From: Epiperipatus broadwayi
Lineage: Eukaryota; Onychophora; Udeonychophora; Euonychophora; Peripatidae
Assembly: GCA_028023455.1 (NCBI GenBank)
Contig: JAQFVV010000204.1
Coordinates: forward strand, 1,257,501-1,321,500
Direction of reading: 5' to 3'
Length of the DNA: 64,000 bases
Part shown: positions 34,445-44,176 of the stretch, piece after piece
Layout: the number at the start of each line of letters is the position of its first letter
Numbering within the stretch: the first letter of the stretch is position 1
Program-made: the position numbers and the translations under genes
The notes under the pieces: model-generated
What the model was told of the DNA's origin: nothing
The model's database searches: none
What the model saw: only the letters and a program-made list of their open reading frames with translations

Positions 34445-37400
34445 ATCAATTTTATGGCTTTTATATCTAAATCCCTTGTGTATTTTCCCAAACCAAGCAT
34501 AAAAACCAAAAACTCCCTTTTGTATAATCACTTTGTTTATATTTATTCTCCCACACTTCATTATGTTTATCCTTTCTTATTTCGGGTATTTACATTCAAT
34601 TAACTGATGCCTAATATTTTCTATGCCATTCTTACATAACTTGCCAACTAAATCACCCATGTTTTTTTCATTCATGTGTATATTCACTTGTTGCTAACAA
34701 TTGTGCTGGAGTCCTAAACACTAAACTACTTTCCTTGCTATTATTGTAAATTAATTCTCAACCAATATTCTGTTTACTGCTATAAATATTTAAACTCTTT
34801 TTAATCTCCATACTAGTTTTTTATCTCTCCAACTCCTTATTTTTTTATCAATGCATCTATTCTTCTATCCCATTCCTTGCTATTATGACACTTAACAATT
34901 CTTTTAACACAATCACCCACCCTTTGTATAAGTATACTGACATAAAATCTTTATCCAAATCTTCTGCTTACTGTACTATTTTTTTCAATCATCTTGTTGC
35001 CTGGCCTTTGCTCATAACCCAATTAAATTCTATTTTGGCTATTCTCTTATTATCCATAAATTGCCATGTACCAAACATTTTCATTTTTCTTTTTGCATTG
35101 CTCATAAAAACTTGACCATATTTTTTCTCCTTGAAGGGTCTTCTTTGCTATCCACACAACTGCATCTAATGCATATCTTCCCACTTCTTTTTGTACTATT
35201 TCTAAGTAATCTAACACCTTTTACTAACATATAATGCATTGTTACCATAAGTTGACCCTGCTTTTGCCCCTTTTTTCCATACAATTCTAGCTATATCATA
35301 TTTATTATATGAAAACCTGTTAATTTCTTTATCAGTCCCTTTCTTTTCTTTCTTTCATTTATCAATTTTTTATTCATCCAAGCAATCCTAATAGGTATAC
35401 CTATTTTCCACATATAACTTTATATCCCCCCAATAAAAATACCCTCTTTTCTCTTTCCCCAGCATTTATCATGATTACTTTTGATTTTTCTTCTAAATTT
35501 AATCCCCATCCATTTACCCACCCTTGCACATATCTTCAGCATAACTTCCACATGTTCCCTACTTTCTGCACACAAGAAGCTATATATCATCAGCAAATAA
35601 AAGACTTAATAATGTATGTACTATCCTGCCATTTATTAACAGTACCTCTATCTTTATTCCTAATCTTTCTATTGTTCTCTCCATTTCTCTCAAATATAAC
35701 AAAAACAAAATAGATGACATAACGTATCCTTGCTTTACACCCATCTATTTTTAACTTTAACTTATTTTATATTTTTTAGTTGATATGTATAGTAATTATT
35801 TTCATGCAAGCTCTTAATAAGATGCACTAAAGCTCCATTCATTTTCAAATTTACTAAACTTACCCATAATCTATTCTATTTCCTCTATCATATGTTTCTC
35901 TACATCTATAAAGACCATATATAACTGTCTATTTGTATTTTTACTCATATCTATAAGTTGTGTGACTACAAATAAACTATATTCTATATCTGTCCTTTCA
36001 GAACCCTTCTTGCATTTCTCTCACTATATTATTTTTTTCCATACACTTTGAAATCTGTTCAGCCACCATATATACAAAAACTTTTTATAATACTAATGTT
36101 ACCACTATCAATATATAATTGTTTAACTTTCTATCATCATTTCTCTTTCTTTTAAATAGTAGCCTTACTTTTGTATTATATCACCTATCTGGAAATTCTC
36201 TCTTCTGAGCCTTTTATTAAAACATCATAATAGAATCAATTTTGTCATATTTTCTAAATTCATCACCAACTCTGCTGCTCATCCATCTAAACTGCTTGCC
36301 TTTTCACTTTTCAATTTCTTCCCTGCCTCACTCAATTCTTTTTCTATAAACCTAATATTCCTATTATTATATCCTTTTTATGTTTGTTATCTCTCTCTCC
36401 TTCACATCTAATATTTTTTCTATATCTATTACATCCTTATTTAATATTGTCTCTAATTCCTTTTTAGAGCTACAACTCTTTTTCCTCATCTTCTAATAGT
36501 ATTATCTCTCTCCCCTACATTTCTCCTTTTAATATATTTCCAAATTTTTTTTGCTCCCATCTCTTCCACTTTTAGTAATATCCTCCAATAATTTACTATT
36601 TGATTTTATTCTCTCTATATAATTATCTATTTTAACCAACTTCTTCTTTTAAATACTTTATCCATTTAATCTTTGCATCTTTTTTGCTTTCTTTGTTTTT
36701 AATAGCACATTTATGTTCCCTGCATGTTTTTCCCATTGCTTTTACACTTTTACTAATTTTCACGTTTATATTACTATTATTCTTTTAAATATTCTCACTT
36801 AAAACCAATTTGCCTTTTTTTCTAGTTCACCACACCAGTCCTTATATTCATCCCCAACAAACTTTTCCATGATTTTTTCTACTTTCATTTTATATTCTTT
36901 TTATTTTTATCATTCATTCTCCATACAGATCTTTCACTATCCTTTCTATTTTTGTTCCTATTTTTATTAACAATTATTTCAGTTATAAAGAAATTATGAT
37001 CTTATTATATACTTTCTCTTCATTATCAAACACTTTCAATTTCCATACTTTATTCATTCCCTCTTTTTCTATAAATATTTAATCTATTGTGTGTGATATA
37101 TATTATTTTTAGACCATGTGTATTGTCCCTCACAAATATTTGGTACATTTCCAATGCCTGAATTCACTCTTCGACAAAAAATATTCAAAAGCTGTCCATT
37201 CTTGTTATACATGTCATCAGTTTCTACAATATGCTCATTCATATCTTTCTATAACCATTATTTTTTTCCTTTTTTTTGAAACTCAGTATATTCTTAACTA
37301 AGCATTCATATATCTTACTGTTTCACTCCATTATAATTTGGCTTTTTCAAGTTGCCATGTACACTATAACCACTATCTATTGTTGTCTTTTTAACCTTAT

Positions 37401-37690
37401 CCTAAACCACAAATGTTATTGACACCTAACAGTATTTAAATATTTTTTATATAACTCCTATATCACCACCCCTTTTTTCTTTTTATTTTTTAATTTATCC
37501 CATGCCAAAATATGGCCTTCAATGCAGATTCTTTTTTTTTCTCAGATGTCTTTTCACTACTGCTAATACCTCAAACTCTTCATTTTTAACTATTTTGTTA
37601 AATTCCAGCCATTTTTCTGGTCTCCTTCCATCTTGCATATTCAAATATCCAATTTTAACATTTCTTATTTCTTACTAACTTTTTATAGAT
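34445..37690 (-). mobile_element. Decayed LINE (I/Jockey-like, APE-type), minus strand
   Basis: The 5' end is near 37,690. The endonuclease start at about 37,450-37,660 reads NMQDGRRPEKWLEFNKIVK, then EFEVLAVVKRHLR, where TETHLR is usual, and GGGDIGV, the usual GGGVGVL. An RT block near 36,255-36,340 reads KLKSEKASSLDG, corresponding to LKxGKAPGxDG. LLFADDI lies near 35,595-35,615 with both catalytic Asp codons present. After it come SYGNNALYVSK-like sequence, VQKEVGRYALDAVVWIAKK and GEKIWSSFYEQC near 35,100-35,260. Those are the C-terminal region of this LINE group. Many stops and frameshifts show it is dead. Clade assignment is tentative. Confidence 0.7.
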
Positions 37691-38269
37691 TATTTTAATT
37701 TTTTCTTCTTTCTTACATTTGTAAGTATTTTGCTTATCATTAATTTTATAGATCTTCCTCTCCACATCTACATTTATCTTTAAATCATTTATTAATCATA
37801 AATAGCTCCTGACATCTAGTTTCCTTATTTATAATTAAATCTCATTATTAGTAATTATTAATTATTTAAATGCTTTTTATTTGATTGTTAACTTACTGAA
37901 ATTAATTCTTATAATTGAGATAAATTGTAATCACTTGTATATCCAATGGCAAGTTTATGCAAAAACAAATCAATAAATTAAATATTTCCTATGTTAAACT
38001 TATTAACAAAAAAGTTTCTGATTTAATATTAAATACTATTTCCTGGATTTCCTATAAATTAAAGTGCTACAGACATGAATATTTACATATACTATGCTTG
38101 CCATTTTTGTACTCTACTTGCATTAGTAAAAAAATTACCAAATGTTTAAAAATAATTAAGTACTATAAAACAATAATACAAAAAAAAAAAATATTGCATG
38201 ACTTATCAAGATTAGTGCAATATTTGTTGAATTATTAAGTAACAAATAATCAAACCAATTTATATATAT
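37691..38269. other. AT-rich spacer
   Basis: It contains a 93-codon plus-strand open frame (37,957-38,238) rich in Ile, Lys and Tyr with no recognisable domain. I take it as chance in AT-rich DNA. Nothing else is seen. Confidence 0.5.
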
Positions 38270-38516
38270 CACTAAATGGAACTTACTAATGGCTTTAAAC
38301 AAGCTTTATTTTTGTAAGTGCCACAAGAGAAAGAATTCAAAATCTCTATAGTTTTTAGAGAGACAGCTCTCCACTGAGGTGAGTCATAAGATCAAAACCA
38401 ATTGGTCTGGAGATAGGATTTTAACAATAGAGATTTTGAATTCTATCTCTTTCAGCACTTATAAAAATAAAGCTTGTTTAGAGCTATTGGTAAGCTCCAT
38501 CTAGTGATCATTTAAA
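38270..38516. mobile_element. 247-bp palindromic element with hammerhead-like apex
   Basis: Terminal inverted repeats start CACTAAATGGAACTTAC at 38,270 and end with the complement of CACTAGATGGAGCTTAC at 38,516. The arms pair almost to the centre: aacaagctttatttttgtaag against cttataaaaataaagcttgtt, then ctctatag-type segments. The apex (38,368-38,413) is a hammerhead-like fold. It shares aagcttgttt with the Penelope-like fragment at 18,041. It has no coding capacity. The CACTA-like terminus could be coincidental, as no 3-bp target duplication is seen. Confidence 0.65.
38368..38413 (+). ncRNA. Hammerhead-ribozyme-like fold at palindrome apex
   Basis: Stem I is TCTCCA/TGGAGA, a perfect 6 bp. 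The core is CTGAGGTGA, CTGATGA with a two-base expansion. Stem II is a weakened GTC...GATC with loop ATAA. AAAA stands where GAAA is expected. Stem III is ACC/GGT with loop AATT (also a 10-nt palindrome), and the cleavage triplet is GTC. Stems I and III differ in sequence from the 41.5-kb motifs but pair, which supports a real shared fold. The core changes probably abolish activity. Confidence 0.5.
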
Positions 38517-40269
38517 TACAAGCTTAAAAGCAAGTTATGAAATTTATAACTTGTTTTATTATATATATTGTAACTTGGTTGGATGGCCACCCACCAACTA
38601 TATAGTATGGAAGATATAAATCAAAAATTTTTCAGTCTAATCATATTTTTTATATATATAAAATTTCTAATAACATCAATATTATTTATCTCAAGTCTAA
38701 TGTATTATAAATTGTTTAATCATAAAATAATAATAGTCATGAGATTTTTTATCCAATCATTGTGGAGTATATTTTAAAAGCATAACCTCAATGACATAGG
38801 AATATCATAGAACACTATTCCACTAAAATGTCAATGATAATCCAATGACTCACAATAAAATAATTTAATTCTATTGAATATTAAAATTTCCAATGGTTAA
38901 TTTAACAATAATATATAATATTCATCTACTTATTAATATTATTTTATCACTCCTTTATCAACAATCCTTAACTCAATAAACATCTCAGGTGGCTATTGTT
39001 TCTTAAATGAATAAATTAATTTATATAACCAAATGTAGAGAGGGATTTTACTTTTATTCAGCTATATTTAAAATAATTAAGAAACAAATATACTAATCAA
39101 TTTTTCAATTTTAAAATAATTAACTAATTTTTCTTATAAACTGACAAAAAGCTAAATTAAAATTGTTAACCAACACTTATCACTATTAATAACCCTAATC
39201 AATTTTAAAATATTTTTATCACATTATAATCCAATCATTTTTATTTTTGTATGTCATGCTAATTATTCATTCTTCATCATGATCATTGAGAATGATGAAG
39301 AAATTTTGAATTAATTAATATTTTAAAATACAATATTAAATGTCTTGAACAATCATCTATTTTTTCTTATTTATTATCTTATTTTAGATTATGTGCAATA
39401 ATACCAAATATATTCAATTATTATAATATATGTATAGCTAGGATGATGAACAATGACTTTAGAACGCGAAAATAGACTTTCAATACTTTATTAATTTAAA
39501 AACAAACATTAACATTATTTATAATAGTATTAAACAAAATTTAAAATAATTTGCACATAGCCTAGGTTTAATAAACAATATTTAAAAAATATTCTAATAA
39601 AATTTTATAAACTAATATTAAATAAGTAATTTATAATAAATTAAAATAACTCATACTTCACTCTTAAATTATTTACAAATAGGATTCAATATATTTTAAT
39701 ACTTTAACCCTATTAACATTAAGATATTTATTATTTTATATTGAAAATATAACTACCCAAAATATACAATTTGTATTTTCATCAAATTACAAATATTTTA
39801 TAAATGTTTTCTTTTACGTGATTATTCCTTCACCTTTAACCATCATATAATATTATTATCTAATTACAATTCTATAACTTATTTTATTCTTTCTATTTTT
39901 ATATTTTGTTATAAAATAAATATTTAATTATTTTAAATGTTCATTAAGATATGACACTTTATTCTATTACATACAATAATAAAAATAAAATATCAGGTTT
40001 GCTTTCAATTCTATATCTCAAATGGCCTACTTTGATTTTATATTTTGATCTCTTATATTTAATAAAACATCCATAAAATATTTCTTTCTACATTCTTTAA
40101 TACACTATTTGTTTTGTGTTTCATCATTCTTGCAATAAATTTATCTACAATTATCACCATTTAAAAGTATAGCTATCACCATTGCTTAAATCTTCACTTC
40201 CCTTACATGATGTTTATATCAGTGAGATTTTTCATGTTAGCAAGTGTGGGATGGATATCTTATAAAATT
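38517..40269. other. AT-rich non-coding stretch, nothing recognised
   Basis: No coding or structural signal identified. The plus frame at 38,583-38,777 is hydrophobic by base composition only. Confidence 0.6.
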
Positions 40270-40534
40270 ATAATAAATGATACCTATATAAATAAGCATT
40301 TACTTTTATAGCGTCTGTATACAATTTGTAATTACATTCATATCGGCCATTCAAGCCAATTGTGCAAACGCTTTGCGAGTGTTAAATAATAAATGAATAC
40401 CCTGTGACCAATACAAGATATAGAATTTATGCAGAACTTGTATTGGTCAGAGGGTATTCATTTATTATTTAACACTCGCAAAGCGTTTGCACAATTGGCT
40501 TGAATGGCCGATATGAATGTAATAAATGATACCA
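40270..40534 (-). mobile_element. Near-perfect hairpin insertion with 14-bp flanking repeat
   Basis: Arms 40,331-about 40,418 and about 40,436-40,522 pair over about 88 bp with very few mismatches. They contain cggccattcaagccaattgt and gcaaacgctttgcgag, around a loop of about 18 nt. TAATAAATGATACC occurs at 40,270-40,283 and again at 40,521-40,534, consistent with a 14-bp target-site duplication. On the minus strand the order is duplication, hairpin, AT-rich tail of about 47 nt, duplication. That is the same architecture as the unrelated 3,645-3,862 insertion. The near identity of the arms suggests a young insertion or one kept symmetrical by conversion. No ORF is present. Confidence 0.7.
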
Positions 40535-40931
40535 TGGACTAAATATAACTTAAGGCCATATATTATATTGTGTTTACCTTAATTTTTATCTTGGCTATTA
40601 TTTCATGTTTTTTCAGATTTTTTAAAATATGTCACTATCCAGTATATCATAAATATTCTCACTCTCTAAATCTATCATATTTAACCTGAATTAATCCATC
40701 TACAATACTACAGGATTTCCAATAAATATACTTTCCCATAACATTACTTTAAATCTGACACTCCATATGAAATACATTGCATAAAATATAATTCATGATT
40801 TCTCTAATAACATCCAAACTTATAATTAATACTTTAACGCTTTTGACAAACCAAGAAGACTAAAACACAAAAACTAGTTTTATGATAGACTTTATCATAA
40901 ATATAATAAATCAGTTATCTTTAACTTATAA

Positions 40932-41067
40932 AGAGATCAATCTTGTCTTGCATCGGTGGTTGAGATGTCAGCGTGACTGCCTTGCACTTGCAGGCAGTTG
41001 CCCAGGTTGTGGATGCACGTCCCAGCCGATGCTATGACACTTTAAAAAAAAAAGAGAGATCAATCTT
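40932..41067 (+). mobile_element. tRNA-Gly-like SINE with poly-A tail and 13-bp target duplication
   Basis: The body is 40,945-41,054, flanked by AGAGATCAATCTT at 40,932-40,944 and 41,055-41,067. GCATCGG at 40,950-40,956 pairs perfectly with CCGATGC at 41,026-41,032 as a 7-bp acceptor stem. GCATCGGTGGTT matches the 5' end of tRNA-Gly. An anticodon-like hairpin ACTGCC/GGCAGT lies at about 40,976-40,998, and AGGTTGTGGATGC is a degenerate B box. The 3' end has about 10 A residues. It is about 83 nt between acceptor ends, longer than a tRNA, and has no extra body, so it is a tiny SINE or a tRNA retropseudogene. It would depend on a LINE for movement. Confidence 0.75.
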
Positions 41068-41403
41068 ACACATGCTTATACAATCATACTAACATTATAA
41101 TAAATATATTTAATCTTTTGCTATATACTTTCATGTAAATTCACATATTATAAATATCTCACATATTTATTTTACCTGAATCTGTACTAAAATCATATAC
41201 CAGTATCTTATATTTTTTAAAGAAAAATATTATCTTAATCATAATATTATATGATTATCAATGATTACTCTTTTGTGAATATCATTTCTTTCATGTTATA
41301 GAATTATAATCAAAAATAATTTTAATATCAAAAAGTTTTTAAATACTTATATCTAAAATAATATATGAAATAATAATTTTAAGTACTTAATAGTATAAAA
41401 CAG

Positions 41404-41789
41404 AGCAAAACTCTCCATACAGTATTACCACCTGTGTTAAACAGAGTAATCAGTGGATGCCAGAAGGCTTGTGCATAAAATCCCTAGCTAATGCCTACTC
41501 ATCCAATATCCCCAGACTAGTTTCTGGCTTGTGGCCTTCATCAGTGAGGAGCTTTGGATCTGAGAGCACTGCATCTAGATCTTAGGATCCAATGCAACCC
41601 TCTAGCAACCACCTTTTATCTCTACTTAACTACAAAACTATGAGAATGAAATTAAAAACACAAAAAATATTTTCAATCTAAGCTCAATAGCTTATATAGT
41701 CATATGAGTCTGATTTCAGTTCAGCACCCATACATTTTGGTGTCTTTGGTTCTTTTACAACCATAGCCACCACTATCCTATTAGGCAGG
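41404..41789 (-). mobile_element. Foldback-family element with hammerhead motif, half copy
   Basis: It starts aaaacagagcaaaactctcc and tacagtattaccacctgtg, the TIR of the family also seen at 34.17, 41.86, 42.2 and 55.3 kb. It continues through the hammerhead (41,501-41,559, minus) and gagagcactgcatctagatc to caaccctctagcaaccacc, which also occur in the 55.3-kb copy. The opposite TIR is not found, so this is one arm only. Confidence 0.65.
41501..41559 (-). ncRNA. Hammerhead ribozyme candidate, well-preserved core (copy A)
   Basis: Read on the minus strand: outer stem I ATCCAA/TTGGAT, internal loop AGC/TA, inner stem I TCCTCA/TGGGGA (one G-T wobble). Then come CTGATGA, stem II GGC/GCC with loop CACAA, GAAA, and CTAGTC with the cleavage triplet GTC. 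The order and sizes match a type I hammerhead, whose stem I internal loop contacts loop II. Stem III is minimal, because ACTAGT is itself a palindrome. It could therefore work better as a dimer, as known for some short-stem-III hammerheads. One caveat is an A-A mismatch at positions 10.1-11.1 at the base of stem II. Confidence 0.65.
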
Positions 41790-41956
41790 ATTGGTGTTAA
41801 ACCATTAAGCATCGCATGATCACATTTCCTATACTAGCACATTAATTGTTGATAAACAGAGCAAAACATTCCATATAGTATTGCCACCTGTGCTAAACAG
41901 AGTAATCAATGGATGCCAGAAGACTTGTGCCTAAAATCCCTATCTAATGCCTACTC

Positions 41957-42014
41957 ATCCAATATCCCCAGACTAGTTTCTGGCTTGTAATCTTCATCAG
42001 TGAGGAGCTTTGAT
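41957..42014 (-). ncRNA. Hammerhead ribozyme candidate (copy B)
   Basis: Minus strand: TCCTCA/TGGGGA stem I, CTGATGA, GAAA, CTAGTC all intact. Stem II is weakened because the first strand reads AGATTACAA instead of AGGCCACAA. The outer stem ATCCAA pairs with a damaged TTGAT. It is the inverse partner of copy C, about 20 bp away. Confidence 0.6.
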
Positions 42015-42027
42015 GCAGTGCTCTCAG

Positions 42028-42086
42028 ATCCAAAGCTCCTCACTGATGAAGGCCACAAGCCAGAAATTAGTCTGGGGATATTGGAT
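42028..42086 (+). ncRNA. Hammerhead ribozyme candidate, well-preserved core (copy C)
   Basis: Plus strand: ATCCAA/TTGGAT outer stem, TCCTCA/TGGGGA inner stem, CTGATGA, GGC/GCC stem II with loop CACAA, GAAA, TTAGTC with GTC triplet. The core is complete apart from the family's A-A pair at 10.1-11.1. CTAGTC reads TTAGTC, losing the stem III palindrome seen in copies A and B. Confidence 0.65.
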
Positions 42087-42240
42087 GAGTAGGCATTAGA
42101 TAGGGATTTTATGCACAAGCCTTCTGGCATCCATTGATTACTCTGTTTAGCACAGGTGGCAATACTGTATGGAGAGTTTTGCTCTGTTTATCAACAATTA
42201 ATGTGCTAGTATAGGAAATGTGATCATGTGATGCTTAATA

Positions 42241-44141
42241 ATAGTATCTTAATATTACAGTTAATTTAGCTGAAGTAATATAAACAAAACGTTTTTTTCC
42301 TTGAAATAAATAAATAAAAAATCACAACATTTTGTTGGGAATATTGGTACCATGATGACATGACGACCAACTGTCACTTGTAAGAAGAGAAATTTATTTT
42401 CTCCTTTTCTTTCTCCTTTATATTTTTCACCAGTATTAATAACATAACTTGCAAATATAAATAACATCCAAATAAAAATTATTTCAACAATAATAAGTTT
42501 TTACAGCATACATTAATCATTCCTTACATGACATCTATAATACTAATTCACCATTAAATAAAAAGATTTTATTCTATTTTTAAAAAGTTCATTTCTTTCC
42601 TCAAATTTCAAAATATCTTCTGAAAGAATTAAAAAATTCTATTATTATTCCTCCAAATGATTCAATATTCAAAATAGTTAAGATTACAAATATCTAAATA
42701 ATAATAAAGTTAATAATTATAAACTTTTCAATAATATTTAATATTCATTATATTCATTTTTTCTTAGGAAATTATCAGCTTAATAATGTCATAAATAAAT
42801 TCATATATTTACATGTCAATAGTCTCAATGAATATAAGTAATTATATCTATCATTGATAAAGATAAGATTTAGTAGAAAATGTTTTCTATCATAAGGCAT
42901 ATAAAAATTAATAAGAAATAAATTTTTTATATCTCCTTTTTATTTTAGGTAGTAAAAACAGTTTGGTAATCTGCAGTTTTTTTTTTTTTGTTGAAGTACA
43001 TTTTATCCAATTGAATGAAAATTTTGCTCCAACCATTATTTTACATTTGTAATTAGCATATGTAGGTATGAGGATAGTTCTCTTCTTATTTCATGATGAA
43101 ATTAATTAACAAGCTTTTTGAAATGAATTCCATTTTTTAGAATTATTATTAGTAACTTTTACTACTAAAATAGTAATATTTTAATAAGTTTATCATGAAA
43201 ATTTTTATAATAAGAAAATACAGTTTCTTCCTCTAATGATTTCTTGAATTATCTCCCCCAATCACTTGCTTATCTTCTATTTGTAGGTAAAATTTTGCGA
43301 TATCTGATTGGTTAATTACCTTCAGGTGTTTAGCTAAAATGAATATTAATTACTGTCTATAGTTTTAAAAATGAATTAGAATTAATATTATTAAGTCACT
43401 ATTTTTTTTAATTTTAATAATACAAAATTTAAATTATCTTTGAATAATAAAATACTCTTTATTAAAATCAAATTTTAACACTTAAGTTTTATAATTTTCA
43501 TTATTATTATAACTATTGATTTTACGAACTTTTATGAAATTTATATGATTAAAAAATAACATTTATTATTGATATAATTAACATATTGAATACTGTATCA
43601 GAAAATAAATTTCATTTATCATTAAATAAATGTGTGTGCACGTCTATTAACCCACACCTGACTCCCCATTTATTTTATCATTAATTAAATAATTTTAAAT
43701 AACAATTTTCCAATTTATTATTAATAATTATAAGAATCATTAATTTTAATCATTATAATTACTGATTAAAAATACTTTATATTATTTTAACTATTATTTA
43801 CTTATTTTAAAATAAATAGTATAATTTATAGCTCAAAAATTATAACTTATATAGATTATATCTATCTAAAGAAAGTTAACCTCAAATGAGCACTAAAGAA
43901 ATAATGTATTTAAATTTTTCTATAAATTAAATAATAGGTTTTTATCAGTCATTACATAAAATTTTAAAATTTTATTAACATAGGTTATTAACAACAACCA
44001 TGCAATGATGTACCAAATAAAAAGGCTGCAATATATATCTTAATATTTAAATAAATGTATAATCTATACTAAACTTAATGTAACCAATTGTATAAATATG
44101 GAGTGGGTAGTTGTGGGGAGTTTGAAAATCTGAGTTCAAGT

Positions 44142-44171
<30 letters not shown>
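42241..44171. other. AT-rich non-coding stretch ending in (TA)n
   Basis: No coding sequence recognised. The end (about 44,141-44,172) is a (TA)n tract flanking the second 2.45-kb element. Confidence 0.6.

Positions 44172-44176
<5 letters not shown>

Larger units (their letters stand above)
41790..42240. mobile_element. Foldback element with paired hammerhead motifs in its arms
   Basis: A near-complete palindrome. The left arm runs from taaaccattaagcatcgcat (about 41,790) through ttgataaacagagcaaaac, gccagaag and the first hammerhead. The right arm mirrors it to aggaaatgtgatcatgtgat near 42,230. The centre is about 42,007-42,027. Arms are about 200 bp. Related copies lie at 34,165, 41,404 and 55,299. 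No coding capacity is seen. Confidence 0.75.

Noticed and set aside
37957-38238. 93-codon plus-strand open frame
   Set aside because: Lys/Ile/Tyr-rich composition typical of AT-rich DNA, no motif, no partner copy.
38270-38516. CACTA-type (EnSpm) classification from the CACTA/TAGTG ends
   Set aside because: No 3-bp target duplication and no transposase. The five-base match is too short, and the palindrome plus the hammerhead-like apex point elsewhere.
40950-41032. Functional tRNA-Gly gene
   Set aside because: The acceptor stem is perfect, but the D and T arms are damaged, the length is 83 nt, and poly-A plus target duplication show retroposition.
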